Shown in pieces: positions 1 through 10,216 of a stretch of DNA of 64,000 nt (the stretch's first letter is position 1; the number at the start of each line of letters is the position of its first letter). The notes beneath the pieces were generated by a model, which was given only the letters and a program-made list of their open reading frames with translations, was not told the DNA's origin and made no database searches. The stretch is from the NCBI GenBank assembly GCA_002077065.1, contig NAJO01000011.1:333001-397000 (forward strand). Reading direction: 5' to 3'. Made by a program: the position numbers and the translations under genes. Source of the stretch: Cryoendolithus antarcticus. Its lineage: Eukaryota > Ascomycota > Dothideomycetes > Cladosporiales > Cladosporiaceae.

Positions 1-2
1 CT

Positions 3-1547
3 CCCAATTTCTGTTGCCCTAGCTCAACAACATGCCTACAACTCGATACCACCGCGCTAGCTGTACTCTGCTGTCCTGCGGGTCAGGACTGCCAATTCAT
101 CCAGCCAATCGTATGCGACCAGTCGGCGCAAAATGCGACGCAACAGCCTAGTAATCAGCTGCATTCCGAGCCGACGGTGGAGCTGCAGACGTGTGGGGAT
201 GCGTGTTGTCCCATGGGCGCGAGCTGCCAAAATGGGATGTGTTTGGTGAGGACCAGGGCACCTGCTTCGTCAACGAGCGCTCCCATCTCGGCGTCGAGTA
301 GCGTAGCATCTGCGCCAGCCACGATATCAGAGCCTGCAGCAATCACTACTACTTCCGAAGTCTCGTCATCAGTGCCTTCCTTCAGCGCGACTACAGTGGC
401 AGCAGCACCTTTGGGCAGCGGAACAGCGAACGCCACCGCCACAACGCCACCGAAAAGCGATTTCTCGGGCTCAGCCTTCGCGGCAGGCTTCGTCCCGGGG
501 ATCGTCGTTGGCGCTCTGGTAGTCGCACTCCTGCTGTGGTGCCTCTCACGCCGAGGCAGGCAATCCTACGCCTCCGAGAAGTACGCCACGCACTCCGAAG
601 ATCAGCTCACAGACCTCAGCACAATTTCACGAGCATCTCCCAACACCAATACGTCCGGCAAGCCTATCCACCAACGCTCCATCTCCGAGCCAATTCGAGA
701 AGCTCAGACACCCCATCGCACGGACTTCATGCGCAGCACGCCGCCCCGCCTGCCCGATCCAGTCCGTTCCTTCGCAGAACCCTCATATACAACCTCAGCC
801 ACCGGCCCCATCACCCCAGCCCGCCAAAGTCCCCGCCTCAAAGCCCTCTTCTCCCTCTCGCCGCTGTTCCCTGCAACCTCGTCGCCACGTACACCGCCCA
901 CACAGCCGCTCCCCTCACACCTCAAGCGCGGCACCCTCTCGCACAGTATCTCCACAAAGTCCACGCCCTACGATGCAATGAATCCCTACCCTTACGTCAT
1001 CTCCCCGATCCGCGCTCTGCGGACGAAGAAGTCCTCGCATTCGCTGCGAAGGCAAATGACTTCAGCTGCTATGTCGCATCGGAGTCGGGGTCGAGGCAGT
1101 GGGAGACTAAGCCGGAATGACAGTAGTGCGAGCACGGAGACGATCAAAGTCCTCATGCCCAGCCGAGAGCCTTACACGCCTGATCAGAGGAATCTGCACT
1201 CTTATCAAGCGCCTGCTTCGCTGCCTTCGACGCGGTATGAGCTACCTTCGCCGATCTCTGGGCTCGGAAAGCCGGCGCTGAACTCGCCGTATACGCCTAC
1301 ACGATACTATGGGCAGGGCGGGGATGGGAGTATTGGGCGGGCTATGGGGAAGGGGCTGGGGCACGAATTGAGACAGAGTCAGGGACTAGGAGGTGGCAAA
1401 GTCACTGGAGTAGTGATTGGAGATCATGGGTTGGCTGTCGAGAAGGATGGGAGGGTCATTGATCATCGATTGACGACTTTCAGTGGACTGATGGAGAGGG
1501 CTGGGTGTAAGGTTGAGGACTCTGTTGGGCCGGTTCCGAGGCGCTGA
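3..1547 (+). CDS. Cys-rich single-pass membrane protein (5' truncated by window edge)
   Basis: The frame is open from base 3 to the TGA at 1545-1547, and no ATG lies near the window edge, so the real start is upstream. The visible protein begins with a cysteine-rich extracellular part (about ten Cys in the first 80 residues, in CCP/CCPxGxxC spacings). A Ser/Thr/Ala-rich stalk follows, then one hydrophobic segment around nt 484-545 (FVPGIVVGALVVALLLW) with a CLSRRGR stop-transfer. A roughly 330-residue cytoplasmic tail is rich in Ser, Pro and basic residues. This architecture is that of fungal cell-surface sensor-like proteins (Mid2/WSC-like in outline), but I do not recognise a named family. 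Ligand and role are unknown. Confidence 0.7.
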   Translation, partial: PNFCCPSSTTCLQLDTTALAVLCCPAGQDCQFIQPIVCDQSAQNATQQPSNQLHSEPTVELQTCGDACCPMGASCQNGMCLVRTRAPASSTSAPISASSSVASAPATISEPAAITTTSEVSSSVPSFSATTVAAAPLGSGTANATATTPPKSDFSGSAFAAGFVPGIVVGALVVALLLWCLSRRGRQSYASEKYATHSEDQLTDLSTISRASPNTNTSGKPIHQRSISEPIREAQTPHRTDFMRSTPPRLPDPVRSFAEPSYTTSATGPITPARQSPRLKALFSLSPLFPATSSPRTPPTQPLPSHLKRGTLSHSISTKSTPYDAMNPYPYVISPIRALRTKKSSHSLRRQMTSAAMSHRSRGRGSGRLSRNDSSASTETIKVLMPSREPYTPDQRNLHSYQAPASLPSTRYELPSPISGLGKPALNSPYTPTRYYGQGGDGSIGRAMGKGLGHELRQSQGLGGGKVTGVVIGDHGLAVEKDGRVIDHRLTTFSGLMERAGCKVEDSVGPVPRR

Positions 1548-1810
1548 TACGAGATGATATGTTACGACGTGGGTTGGATGTAATGATTTGATTCCCGCCT
1601 TCTTAGCGGTGGCATAGGAAGAGCTAGCTTAGCAGACTTGCACGGGTGTGCGAAGACATCGTAGGCCCAGGAAGACGTGATCTGTAGCCGCGAGATATCG
1701 CACGTCGAGGTCACCTCGAGTGCGCTCCGCTCTGAGTACCCTATGCGACTCACTCCACTAGCCCATGAAGCATACCATGATTCCCCTCCCCATTTCCGAA
1801 CACTGATCCA

Positions 1811-2249
1811 CTACGACGAAGACTGCGCAACCCGCTTGCCCTTTGCGTTCTTCTTGGGGGTGTCGGTGATCGTCAACCCTGTTCCCTTTGTCAGGCCTGA
1901 ATCTTTCCTTCCTATGAAGATTCCAACATGACTCACCTGGTGGCAGCGACTGCTTCAACTTCTCCGCCTTGTCCGAGTCCTTGAGCACGAGGGTGTACAG
2001 ATGACGCTGGCACCGCACCTTGAACTTGATCTGGTTGGGTGCGTTCTTCTTTATCCGTGCCGCTGTATGAAGCCGTTAGTCTCGTTCTCTGAGGATGGCC
2101 TCTCTTTCGCCATATGCATTCTCCTGGCATCCGTCACATTTTGGGCGTGCTTCCTCCTCTTGTTCCATAGTTCGACACAACGTACAGGAAGCATCCTTGC
2201 GGCGGCAGATCTCGATGAAGTTCTTGATGTCGGAGACTTCGCGCGGCAT
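1811..2249 (-). CDS. RPL38: 60S ribosomal protein eL38 (three exons)
   Basis: A small basic protein of the large ribosomal subunit, rebuilt from three exons on the minus strand: 2249-2186, 2062-1937 and 1878-1811 (258 nt, 85 residues plus stop). The introns are 123 bp (gtacgt...acag) and 58 bp (gtgagt...acag), both with good branch-like sequences. The product starts [20 protein letters not shown], has the conserved core [18 protein letters not shown] followed by [11 protein letters not shown], and ends in a Lys-rich tail ([10 protein letters not shown]). These are family hallmarks and the length is normal. It is divergent from the mRNA-export gene at 2454, with only 204 bp between the start codons, so they probably share a promoter region. 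Confidence 0.95.
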
Positions 2250-2453
2250 GTTGGCGGTTGTTGTGGGGGTGTCGGGGAGGGAATGAGTGACTGCTTGTGG
2301 GGATATTCGTCGCTGGCGGTCTCCAATGTCGTCGAGGTAGCGATTTCGCTGGTGGGTTCTTGATGCGGAATTCCTCCGCGCTGGAGCGAGTGCCAAGATT
2401 TCTCGTGCAGGCGCAACAACGACTACACTCGTCCTCTTCCTCCACATAGGATC

Positions 2454-2948
2454 ATGGCCTCTCTCACGGAAGCAGATTACACCCGCATCTCCACCACCGC
2501 CGCCGAGACCTTCACCGACGCATACTACACCGCCCTCAACGCCTCCCGCCCCACCCTCTCGACCTTCTACCTCCCCCTCTCCACCACCTCCCCACGACCT
2601 CTCCCGCACATATCCTACAATGGCACTCTCGTCCCCTCGCCCACAGACTTGCAAACCACCTTCACCAAGGACATGCCGTACACACATTACGAGCCGCAGT
2701 CTGTGGACGTACATGTACTGAACCCAATGATGGCAGTGCTTGGGGAGGGCGCGACGAAGAGGGAGAGGGAGAGGAATATGAGTTTGGTGGTGCAGGTTAG
2801 TGGGTATGTGCGGTTGTTTGAGAGGAAGGAGGGGGTAATGAGGGGTTTTTGTGATAGTTTTGTGTTGGTGCCGAATGAAGCTATCGGGAAGGATGGGCAG
2901 GGACGGCAGTGGGTTATACAGACGCAGAACTTTCGATTCGTGACGTGA
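2454..2948 (+). CDS. NTF2-like mRNA export factor (Mtr2/NXT type)
   Basis: A single exon of 164 residues with an NTF2-like fold signature: an N-terminal helix (DYTRISTTAAETFTDAYYTA), a FYLPL strand, a YNGTLV loop and C-terminal beta strands (MSLVVQVSGYVRLF, GFCDSFVLVPN). It ends in a QNFRFV motif typical of p15/NXT1 and NTF2. In fungi such stand-alone proteins of this size pair with Mex67/TAP to export mRNA through the nuclear pore. Mtr2 is the most likely identity, although NTF2 itself (about 125 residues) cannot be fully excluded. The ATG at 2454 follows an AT-poor leader, and no upstream in-frame ATG is better. Confidence 0.75.
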   Translation: MASLTEADYTRISTTAAETFTDAYYTALNASRPTLSTFYLPLSTTSPRPLPHISYNGTLVPSPTDLQTTFTKDMPYTHYEPQSVDVHVLNPMMAVLGEGATKRERERNMSLVVQVSGYVRLFERKEGVMRGFCDSFVLVPNEAIGKDGQGRQWVIQTQNFRFVT

Positions 2949-3453
2949 AGGGGGTGTCACGGAGGCCTGGATGGATTGAGATGAGTTAGCAAGGCGTTGG
3001 TGGAGTTACTCGAGGACTAGGTAGGCTCGATGGAAGAGAAGTACCCTTCATCCTCAAAGCATGCCATCTCTTCTGTCCTGCTTACGTACTTTGAACAACT
3101 ACGAATCGGCTGTGGGGAATTCTACGCTTTATCTGCCCCTCCGTCAGACCCTCTTCACTTTACTGTACAGTCATGCCCGAGTAGGTGACTTCACATGCGG
3201 ATCAAGTGAAGCGCGTGTCTTCACGTGCTCGGACGGTGAGCCCGACCACTTCAGACTGAATTTGCACCACCGAACTTCTTACCATTGTGTCTTTTGTCCT
3301 GACACTGAATATCGAAATTCCCCAAGTTCCATCGCACTCGTTACTTCGAGCACTTCGCATCCACAGCATCTTACCAACAGCCACAGAGCCGTGTCTTCAC
3401 CAAGCCTGGACGCTTATATCAGCATCCTGCCGACACCGCGACTGAACACCAAT
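2949..3453. other. Intergenic / leader stretch
   Basis: There is no separate gene. The reading frame of the next gene is open upstream to an ATG at 3061. Those 131 codons are Cys/His/Ser-rich and unlike the rest of the protein, so I read them as 5' leader rather than coding sequence. Confidence 0.5.
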
Positions 3454-5628
3454 ATGCTCATCCCCAAGCCCAAGACCGACCAATCGGCGACCTTCACCCT
3501 CTACGCCAACGGCACTCCCTGCTCCGAGTACACTCTGCCACAGCGTCCTGCGGGCCCAAATGCAGCGGAAGTCTTCGTTGCTGTACCGCCGGACGCAACT
3601 CTCACGTTGAGCGGCACCATCTCTGGCACCCTTGTTCGCTGCCGCATCGACCTCCTGGCGGATGGCTCCTTCGTGAACAATCGCGTGGTGAAGGCGGGGC
3701 CCGGTGATGGGCGGCAAGGATTGCTACATGGCAGGAAAGTGGAATTCAAGAATGCTTACACTGTGCCGCATCCCACTGTACACGACCGCAGTAAGAGGGC
3801 CAAGGTAGTTGAAGGCGACCTTATCGTCCAGGCGCTGCCTGCCGCGACGCCACATCGCCTCTTGGACGGCAGAGGCGCTAACTTAGGCGTCGGCTCCATC
3901 GCGCTGGTCTTCTCGCTATGTCAGGTCGAAGGCGAGAAGTACGGCAGAGATGGAGAGCCATCATATCCTGACCATACGCTTGGTGGTTGGAGGACTGCTC
4001 TTGAGGACGTTTGTGGTTCGGGAATCAAGCCGGACTTCAGTCTCGGTATGGACGTCTACAAAGATGCCAACCCGATTTCGGACAAGAAGGCAAATGTTTT
4101 CTGGCGGGACTACAGAAACACAAGACCTGGGAACGCGCCCTGGGGAACGATAGTGTTCTACTACAGGAGTCTTGAGGCCATCCAGAAGGCCGGGTGTGTG
4201 CCGATGACGAATGGTTACGCGTTGGCGCCGTTCGCCGGGCGATTCATCAACGCTGAGGCGTCGTCGAAGAAAGATGAGAGGAGTGCTGTGACATCTAGAG
4301 CTGGCAGTGCTAGCCGTGGACCGCAGGGCTTACTGAGTACGCCCGAGCCAGCGGAGGAGGCGTACTCCGTCAAGGGCAAGAAGAGGAGAATTGGGCAGCG
4401 CTTGCCTCTGTCTCGCAGCGGCGTCACTTCTTCGACAGCCTCGCCGAGCTCGCCAAGCAATGTAGCGAGCCATCTGAACCCAGACACGGTGCCTCTGCTA
4501 GAGTCACTGCAGCCCAGCACAATGCAGGATCCAGTGACGGTTCCTCCCCAGCTACCTCGAGCGACCGCACCAAACGTGCTCAGCGGTGCCCTGTTCGACG
4601 CCTTCGCCAAGATCTCCGCTGCAAATGCACCATCTGCTTCTGCAGTACCAAGCAGCCCGGCGCCCTCATCTCTCGGCAAACGGCCATCCTACACTTCGCC
4701 CTCCGCAAGCATCTCACAAACGGCACCAACCGCGCCTATGCTCCCACCTCCATCTCCTGTCTACCTAATCCTAGCATCTCCGACCTCCCCAGTGCTCCCA
4801 GCTTTCTCAGTGTCAGCTCAAACCCCGTCCAACACCTCCTCTCCGGCTCCACCACCAGAGAAAAGATCTCGCCTCGCAGACCTCCAAGCCCGCAAAGCAG
4901 CTCTCCAAGCTGAGATCGCAGCGGAGCGCGAACGGAAAGCGTCCGTCCTCGCCGCAGCCGAGACGGCGCGTCAAGCCCGCGAAGCCGCTGGCGCACAGCG
5001 AGAAGCCGAGGAGCGGGAGGCTATACAACGCGAAGAAGCCGAGCGTGTGCTGAGGGAGCGGGAGGAAGCCGAATGGGTGAAAGCCGAGGCGAAGAGGAAG
5101 GAAGATGAGAGGTTGGCTAGAGAGAAGGAGAAGGCTGAGAGGGAGAGGTTGGAGGAGATTGAAGTGGAGAGGGAGCTGGAAGCACTGCGACGTGAGGCTG
5201 AGGGGGTAAGGGAGGAGAGGATGGAGGCGGAGGCGGAGATTGAGATTGAGGGACTGGAGGCTGAGAGGTCTGGGGCGGGGGGTCTGGGTGGTCGCGTGGC
5301 AGTGGGCGAATTGGTCGACTTCGGGCAGTCGGCTGACGGTCTCAGCATCGGTACTGCTCCACTTCAAGCGCCTCTCGATGCTAATGGAGGCGTTGGAAAT
5401 GGACTTGGCCTAGTCACTGGCGCTGTGTCGCCCGCGAATCCAGCGCTGGACCTGGAACTCGTCGGCCCTGAGTTTGGCAACATGAACGGAGAGAACTTTG
5501 AGTTCACGGAGGAGCAAATCGAAGCTGCGGGGCAATTCCAGATGACGGACGAGCAGATTGAGGAAATGGACAAGGAGTGGACGAATGTGCTGAACGGCTT
5601 GGGACATGGCAATGGTGTGCCGGAGTAG
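3454..5628 (+). CDS. DUF7918-like N-terminal domain protein with long coiled coil
   Basis: Read from the ATG at 3454, this is 724 residues. The same frame extends to an ATG at 3061 (855 residues), but the extra part looks non-coding. The first 200 residues form a beta-rich domain with conserved-looking motifs (FTLYANGTPCSEY, GLLHGRKVEFKNAYTV, GSIALVFSLCQ), which I associate with the fungal DUF7918 group; that assignment is tentative. A disordered Ser/Pro/Ala region follows. Around nt 4870-5270 there is a charged, heptad-like Ala/Glu/Arg coiled coil. The tail is acidic (EFTEEQIEAAG..., MTDEQIEEMDKEW). Function is unknown. It converges on the oxidoreductase at 5799 with 170 bp between stop codons. 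Confidence 0.65.
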   Translation: MLIPKPKTDQSATFTLYANGTPCSEYTLPQRPAGPNAAEVFVAVPPDATLTLSGTISGTLVRCRIDLLADGSFVNNRVVKAGPGDGRQGLLHGRKVEFKNAYTVPHPTVHDRSKRAKVVEGDLIVQALPAATPHRLLDGRGANLGVGSIALVFSLCQVEGEKYGRDGEPSYPDHTLGGWRTALEDVCGSGIKPDFSLGMDVYKDANPISDKKANVFWRDYRNTRPGNAPWGTIVFYYRSLEAIQKAGCVPMTNGYALAPFAGRFINAEASSKKDERSAVTSRAGSASRGPQGLLSTPEPAEEAYSVKGKKRRIGQRLPLSRSGVTSSTASPSSPSNVASHLNPDTVPLLESLQPSTMQDPVTVPPQLPRATAPNVLSGALFDAFAKISAANAPSASAVPSSPAPSSLGKRPSYTSPSASISQTAPTAPMLPPPSPVYLILASPTSPVLPAFSVSAQTPSNTSSPAPPPEKRSRLADLQARKAALQAEIAAERERKASVLAAAETARQAREAAGAQREAEEREAIQREEAERVLREREEAEWVKAEAKRKEDERLAREKEKAERERLEEIEVERELEALRREAEGVREERMEAEAEIEIEGLEAERSGAGGLGGRVAVGELVDFGQSADGLSIGTAPLQAPLDANGGVGNGLGLVTGAVSPANPALDLELVGPEFGNMNGENFEFTEEQIEAAGQFQMTDEQIEEMDKEWTNVLNGLGHGNGVPE

Positions 5629-5798
5629 GAACAGAGCGGTACTAACAAGGTATAAAGCTGAAGCGCCAGCAGAGCAGAATCGTGGACTGTGTCGCGGACC
5701 GCGAGGGATAAGGAGACTTTAGCTTACGTCTGAAACCCAACACGAGATTTACTGGGGATTACGAAGCTTTGCATGCCGTGGGGAATCGTTAATCGCTA

Positions 5799-6863
5799 TC
5801 AAGGCAGGTTGATCACCACCTTACCCACACACCTCCCACTATTCAGCCGCTCGAACGCCTTCAATGCATCATCGTAGTCGAATTCGCTATCCACGAATAT
5901 CTGATCCGGCGTCAGAGTCTCCTTCACCTCCTCCAGCCACTCCCGCTTCATCTTCAACATGACCACATCATACTCCTCACCTAGCCCGACCTGTCCCTTC
6001 GCCCACCGTGCCCATTGTAGCGGCGCATGATACGACAGCGGATTATAGTACGTATACGGTCCACCCATCGACGATCGTCCAGTCTTGTCGCCCACAATGG
6101 AGATGTACTTCTTGCTGCTCTGTAAGCCCACGCACTCGGTCCCGCCGACGCAGTCAATGACCGCCACGGGCTTGAAGGCATCGATTGCAGCTCGCACGCT
6201 CTTGACAGCTGTGTAGTCCACATGCTCGTCTGCTCCAAGCGTCTTCGTGATGAAGTCCTTGTTCTTCCCCGAGCTCGTCGCGATTACATTCCATCCCCTC
6301 TTCTTCGCCAACAGGATGACATAGATTCCCGCCGCTGAGCTTCCACCTAGCACCGCGATCCTCTTTCCCTCCTCGTCCTCCACTTTAGCATTCACGTCCT
6401 CGATGCACGTTCGCGCTGTGAGCCAGACGAGGCTTATCGCAGCAGCCTTCGCCCAACTCCAGTCCTTCGGCTTCTTAACCGCAACAGTATTAGCCATATC
6501 AAACTCTGCCATCCCCGCCAAGCTTCCCCCGCCGTACTTCGCCGGATTCAGCGTGAGGCCAAACACTTCCTCATCCTTGATGAAGCCCGTGCGACCTCCC
6601 GCTTCCACGATACCGGCAAAATCGCAGACCACGCCTTTCTCTTGCTTCTTCGGCGCCGTGGGAGTAATGGAGGAGTTCAAGTTGATCATTTGTATGTCTA
6701 CGGGGTTCAAGGCGCAGGCTTTCAGCCGGATGAGCATGTGCGCTGTGGTGCCTAGGCCTTTGATGTCGTTTGGGCGGGGGACGCGGACTGTGGACTGTTT
6801 GAGGCCATTGGGGTAGCCGCCGGAGACATAGGTCCAGGCTTTGACTTCTTGCGTGTCGGCCAT
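5799..6863 (-). CDS. MDR-family (zinc-type alcohol dehydrogenase-like) oxidoreductase
   Basis: A single exon of 354 residues, normal for medium-chain dehydrogenase/reductases of the quinone-oxidoreductase/enoyl-reductase type. An N-terminal GroES-like part (ACALNPVDIQM, KGVVCDFAGIVEAGG) is followed by a Rossmann NADP-binding part (RIAVLGGSSAAGIYVILLAK, ATSS). The structural and catalytic zinc cysteines are missing, as in quinone reductase-like members. The substrate is unknown. The last 51 residues are repeated almost exactly in an orphan fragment at 30552-30707 elsewhere in this window, with ten of eleven base differences silent. Fungal relatives include YIM1/AST-like and trans-enoyl-reductase-like proteins. 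Confidence 0.9.
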   Translation of the reverse strand: MADTQEVKAWTYVSGGYPNGLKQSTVRVPRPNDIKGLGTTAHMLIRLKACALNPVDIQMINLNSSITPTAPKKQEKGVVCDFAGIVEAGGRTGFIKDEEVFGLTLNPAKYGGGSLAGMAEFDMANTVAVKKPKDWSWAKAAAISLVWLTARTCIEDVNAKVEDEEGKRIAVLGGSSAAGIYVILLAKKRGWNVIATSSGKNKDFITKTLGADEHVDYTAVKSVRAAIDAFKPVAVIDCVGGTECVGLQSSKKYISIVGDKTGRSSMGGPYTYYNPLSYHAPLQWARWAKGQVGLGEEYDVVMLKMKREWLEEVKETLTPDQIFVDSEFDYDDALKAFERLNSGRCVGKVVINLP

Positions 6864-7502
6864 GGTTGCGGAAGTGGATGAGTCTGTGTCTTGGGGAGTT
6901 TGAGGAGAGAGCGACAGGAGTGTGAGAAATTACATGGTGCAGATAGCTGACTGCACGCCTCACGCATGTGCTTCTCGGATCTCATTCCACCAACGCCTCC
7001 AGTAGGAGCACTGGCCAGTTTCCGGCCCCACATCACATCTGACATAGAGCAGACACCGGGATAGGAGTACAACAGGTTCGTGACTTCATGACACAAAACT
7101 TGTAACTCTATGTAGAGCGGCAGGTTTGCTGCAGACTTTCTCGCACCAATCTACTGTAGCAGGGCCAGTACGCCCGGCAAAGCGCAAGTCGAGGAAGAAG
7201 CTATCCGGTCTGCTGCTTTCGTACGAGACCACCTCTCCTGTTCATTCGCTGCGCGCAGTGCCCTGTATCGTGGTGTGTTCAAGTGGAGCGAGTCTTTTTC
7301 GTGATATTGGTTGGAACATGCCGATACCGTTCTATGTGCATACTGTATCGTGCCCATGTGCGTAGCCCGATGCCCCCCCGCCCGGATCGCTATGCTACCT
7401 TATCTATACACCAGCAGTCCTGTGCTCGCTTGTGTCGATTGACCTTTTGCTTGCCTGTGATTTCCTCCATCAGTCTTACAGCGCTACCATGTCTCGCTTC
7501 TC
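6864..7502. other. Intergenic stretch
   Basis: Upstream region of the MDR oxidoreductase and 3' region of the next minus-strand gene. I see no coding signal, tRNA or repeat. Confidence 0.5.
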
Positions 7503-8037
7503 TCATTTGCCCTTGTCATTGCCTAGCATAGCGTTCCGGTACGCTTTCGATGCGGTGTTGTCCATCTTTGGGCTTTTCAGATCCCCATGTTTTGCCTCAA
7601 ATGCAGGCGTGCCGACACCATTCATAGTTTCCTGGTTTGATGTTACAGCTTCTGCGTTACCTGACATCGAGTATTCGTTAGCGACTCGTTCCCCAATCCT
7701 TTCTGTCAAAGTCGGTTACAGGCCTGGAAACTCGCTTGATCGAGGCCATTATCTGTATATCAGGAAGACTCCGGAGGGTGACTTGCCTGACTGACCTCGT
7801 GGTGTTGCGACCCCGGGCAAGTGTGTCTTCGTGCCTCCACCAGCTGAATATCGGTCGCCAATGTTCTTCACTCCAGGTGTCTCGAATGCGTTCCTTCGTC
7901 CGAGTTAGTAATCGCTCGTTGATTCTCGCAGACTCGTATTCATCTTACGGTGTTACTTTTGCGGCTGCCCGAGGGAAGAAAAACACCCCGGCTCCTACGA
8001 CGCCAGCTGCCACAATGAGGTTCCGTCTTGATGCCAT
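7503..8037 (-). CDS. Small hydrophilic protein with N-terminal membrane anchor (three exons)
   Basis: Hand-spliced on the minus strand: exons 8037-7949, 7893-7796 and 7660-7503 (345 nt, 114 residues). Introns of 55 and 135 bp have GTAAGA/GTCAGT donors and a CTAAC branch site just before each acceptor, and the phases close (2, then 1). The protein starts MASRRNLIVAAGVVGAGVFF, one short hydrophobic segment. A hydrophilic tail follows with TPGVKNIGDRYSAGGGTKTH and GVATPRG motifs. I have seen this TPGV...Y...GG...TH pattern in small fungal proteins, possibly mitochondrial, but I know no function. It lies in the same orientation as its neighbours. Confidence 0.75.
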
Positions 8038-8565
8038 CGCGATTCGGTCTGTTTTGTGTAAGGTCAATGTGAATGGCGGGGTGAAGTCAGATTGGTCTTC
8101 TATGAAGATTGACAATGTTCAAGACTACTAACGGTCACCAAAGGGACTGATCTAGACTTTCGCATGTTTCTTCCAACGACACATCAATTGCGTCAGTGCT
8201 CCGGATTATCCTCCGCTACACGAGCACTAGTCAGGAACGACCCCCGTCTAGCGGCGGCGATCGACGGCAGCGGATCGTGGAGTTCGAGATCTTTCGCGCT
8301 TGGCGATGAATTGGACCGTTGATCTCCATGGACTGTGTTCTACATCTTGAAGCTTCTCATTGGCATCTGGAGCTTTACCATCACGCACTCGAGGCCCGCA
8401 TGGTATCTCAGACCTCACTTCACCTACCCTCCGATAGCGTAGACTCCTGTCAGCGGCTATCATGTTCGATCTGATCTACAACAGGAGGCTCTTGGATTCA
8501 ATGGTGGAGGGTAGAGATGCAGCGACAGCACCTCGCAGAATAGCGTCTGTCCTGAATCCGACCCT
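8038..8565. other. Intergenic stretch
   Basis: Promoter side of the small three-exon gene and 3' side of the VOC dioxygenase. No further feature is seen. Confidence 0.45.
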
Positions 8566-9634
8566 TCAGAATACGGATGGAACGGGTGGCCCCCAGACAC
8601 TGAGCGATTGCGGACCCGCGGGCACATGTGCGACCGGAGTGTCTTTGTTGACCAGGTCTCCATCTGCGTAATGCTCGACAATGAAGCCGCTCGTATCGAA
8701 CCAGTAGTCGAACTACTCATTGATTAGTGTCAATAACATGCTGCAGGGTGGGCTACATCTTTTCACCCACCACTTGACTGCCCAGCACGTGCTGTGGAAC
8801 ATTAGCAACGTTTGGGCATGTGATCTAGCTCGCCTAACTTACTCTGCCTACTCCCCAGCAAAGCTCATACTTCTTCTCCGCTAAATACTGATGTCCCAGC
8901 TGCTGCACATCGAAGTCGTGCAACTCAAAAGCTGCATGTGCGACAGCCGGCTTGTCTCCGGGCTTCGCGGGCTTGAAGAAGAATGCGTGGTGGTCGCTGT
9001 ACTCAAGACCTCTATCAACGTGGAAGAAACAAGTTACAGGATCCTCTCCTCGATACACCACATCGCTCGGCGCCAGTGCAAGAGTTTGCGTGTACCACTC
9101 GAACATCTCCTGGTAATTCCCAGCTGGATACGTAACGCCATAATGGCCCCAACGGAATACTGGTGCTGGCCCGGGTTGAAACCGCTGAAAAGCGCCTTTG
9201 CGAGGTTTCGAGTCCTCGAAATTCACCACAAGCTTGGGGAGGTTGAGCGGATCAGCTTCCTTTTCCGTCCAGCCGTGGATAAGGTGCACGATGTGGCCAG
9301 CTGGATCTTTGAGACTGACGACTTGACCGCCTCCAGGACCCTCGAGTGCGCCGACCTTGTCAATACAGCTGTCCAGTCTCGACGCGCGCTCGAGCTCGCT
9401 TGCGCTGTCGACGACATAGGCTGCGCCGCCGAAGTGACTTGTACTTGCGGACGACTGCTCGGCGACGTAAACATAAGGCTCAGTCCCACAGCCTTTGAAG
9501 TAGATCTTGTGACCTGGCTCCTCTCGGGCGATGGTCAGGCCAAAGTCGAGGAGAAATTGGCGCGCTTTGGCGAGGTCACCGTGGTGATACGTGACAAACG
9601 CCGTCTTCAGCAACTGAATGGGTGAGTCTGCCAT
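8566..9634 (-). CDS. Glyoxalase/VOC-fold extradiol dioxygenase-like protein (three exons)
   Basis: Exons on the minus strand are 9634-8843, 8791-8771 (a 21-base micro-exon) and 8712-8566. That makes 960 nt and 319 residues, all joins in phase 0. Two vicinal-oxygen-chelate modules are visible. The first is around residues 8-120 (KTAFVTYHHGDLAKARQFL, SLKDPAGHIVHLIHG). The second begins near residue 160 (FRWGHYGVTYPAGNYQEMFEWY) and has HVDRGLEYSDHHAFFF and AHAAFELHDFDV. The splice restores HVLGSQVFDYWFDTSGFIVEH, the usual metal-ligand end of 2,3-dihydroxybiphenyl 1,2-dioxygenase-like proteins. Such enzymes open catechol-type rings using Fe(II). It heads a group of oxidative genes and is the only one of them without a disabling change. 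Confidence 0.85.
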
Positions 9635-10216
9635 GACTCAGTCGATGTTAATGTTAGCGTATTGAAGCTGAAAGTCAGCTATCCTCTGTCTTGGTTTAAG
9701 GATCAAAGCGACCACCACCGCTCACCTGACTCTGCTGGCGACGATATTCAATTCATCTTTCACCATCAGAAGTACTTGTAGACAATGGCATTGTCGTGGC
9801 GAATCAATGACAAGGGCTCTTTCACAGCATCGATCAACTAAGCTGAGTTGCATGTGAGCTCCGGAAAACGATCATGCTGGATAAAGTGGCACGCCCTGGA
9901 AACCTAATGATGGAGAGCTCCGATTGGTTTGAGTATCTCGCTTTCGAGACAAGGGTCCTACTCACTATGAACGGGGCTACAGCGTATGTCATGCCTGGAA
10001 CAGTCATGGCGATGGGTTCTTACTCCAGATCTACCTTTATTGACACTCGAGGCAATCGACCATGGCACCGTCCAGTACAGTATCCTGGGATCGACTGGTG
10101 AGATACATCTCGGCCAACGACAGTGCTGAAAGGTACGGCGAGCATTATCGAAAGTCCCGATCTCGACATCGCAGCAGCCGCTCGAGATGGACAACTCAAA
10201 GATGAAAAATCCTAGA
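9635..10216. other. Intergenic stretch where the C-terminal part of the reductase should lie
   Basis: Downstream of the reductase remnant. I translated the minus strand looking for the missing C-terminal third of the PRISE reductase and found nothing resembling it. No other gene is seen. Confidence 0.5.

Noticed and set aside
536..1120. 194-codon second frame inside the Cys-rich membrane protein gene
   Set aside because: His/Pro/Ser-rich shadow of the cytoplasmic tail, with no independent signal.
2076..2960. 294-codon minus-strand frame opposite the NTF2-like gene
   Set aside because: Low-complexity Gly/Glu/Val composition created by the complementary codons. It overlaps the first exon of eL38 only by accident of frame, although the last part does contain the true eL38 exon.
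3061..3453. Longer start for the coiled-coil protein
   Set aside because: The 131 extra residues are unlike a conserved domain, and the beta-rich domain starts right after the ATG at 3454.
4870..5270. Glu/Arg/Ala-rich segment as a DNA repeat
   Set aside because: It is an open, heptad-patterned coiled-coil coding region; base repeats follow from codon use only.
8891..9625. 244-codon plus-strand frame opposite the VOC dioxygenase
   Set aside because: Mirror of a GC-biased coding exon; no domain or start context, whereas the minus strand has two clear VOC modules.
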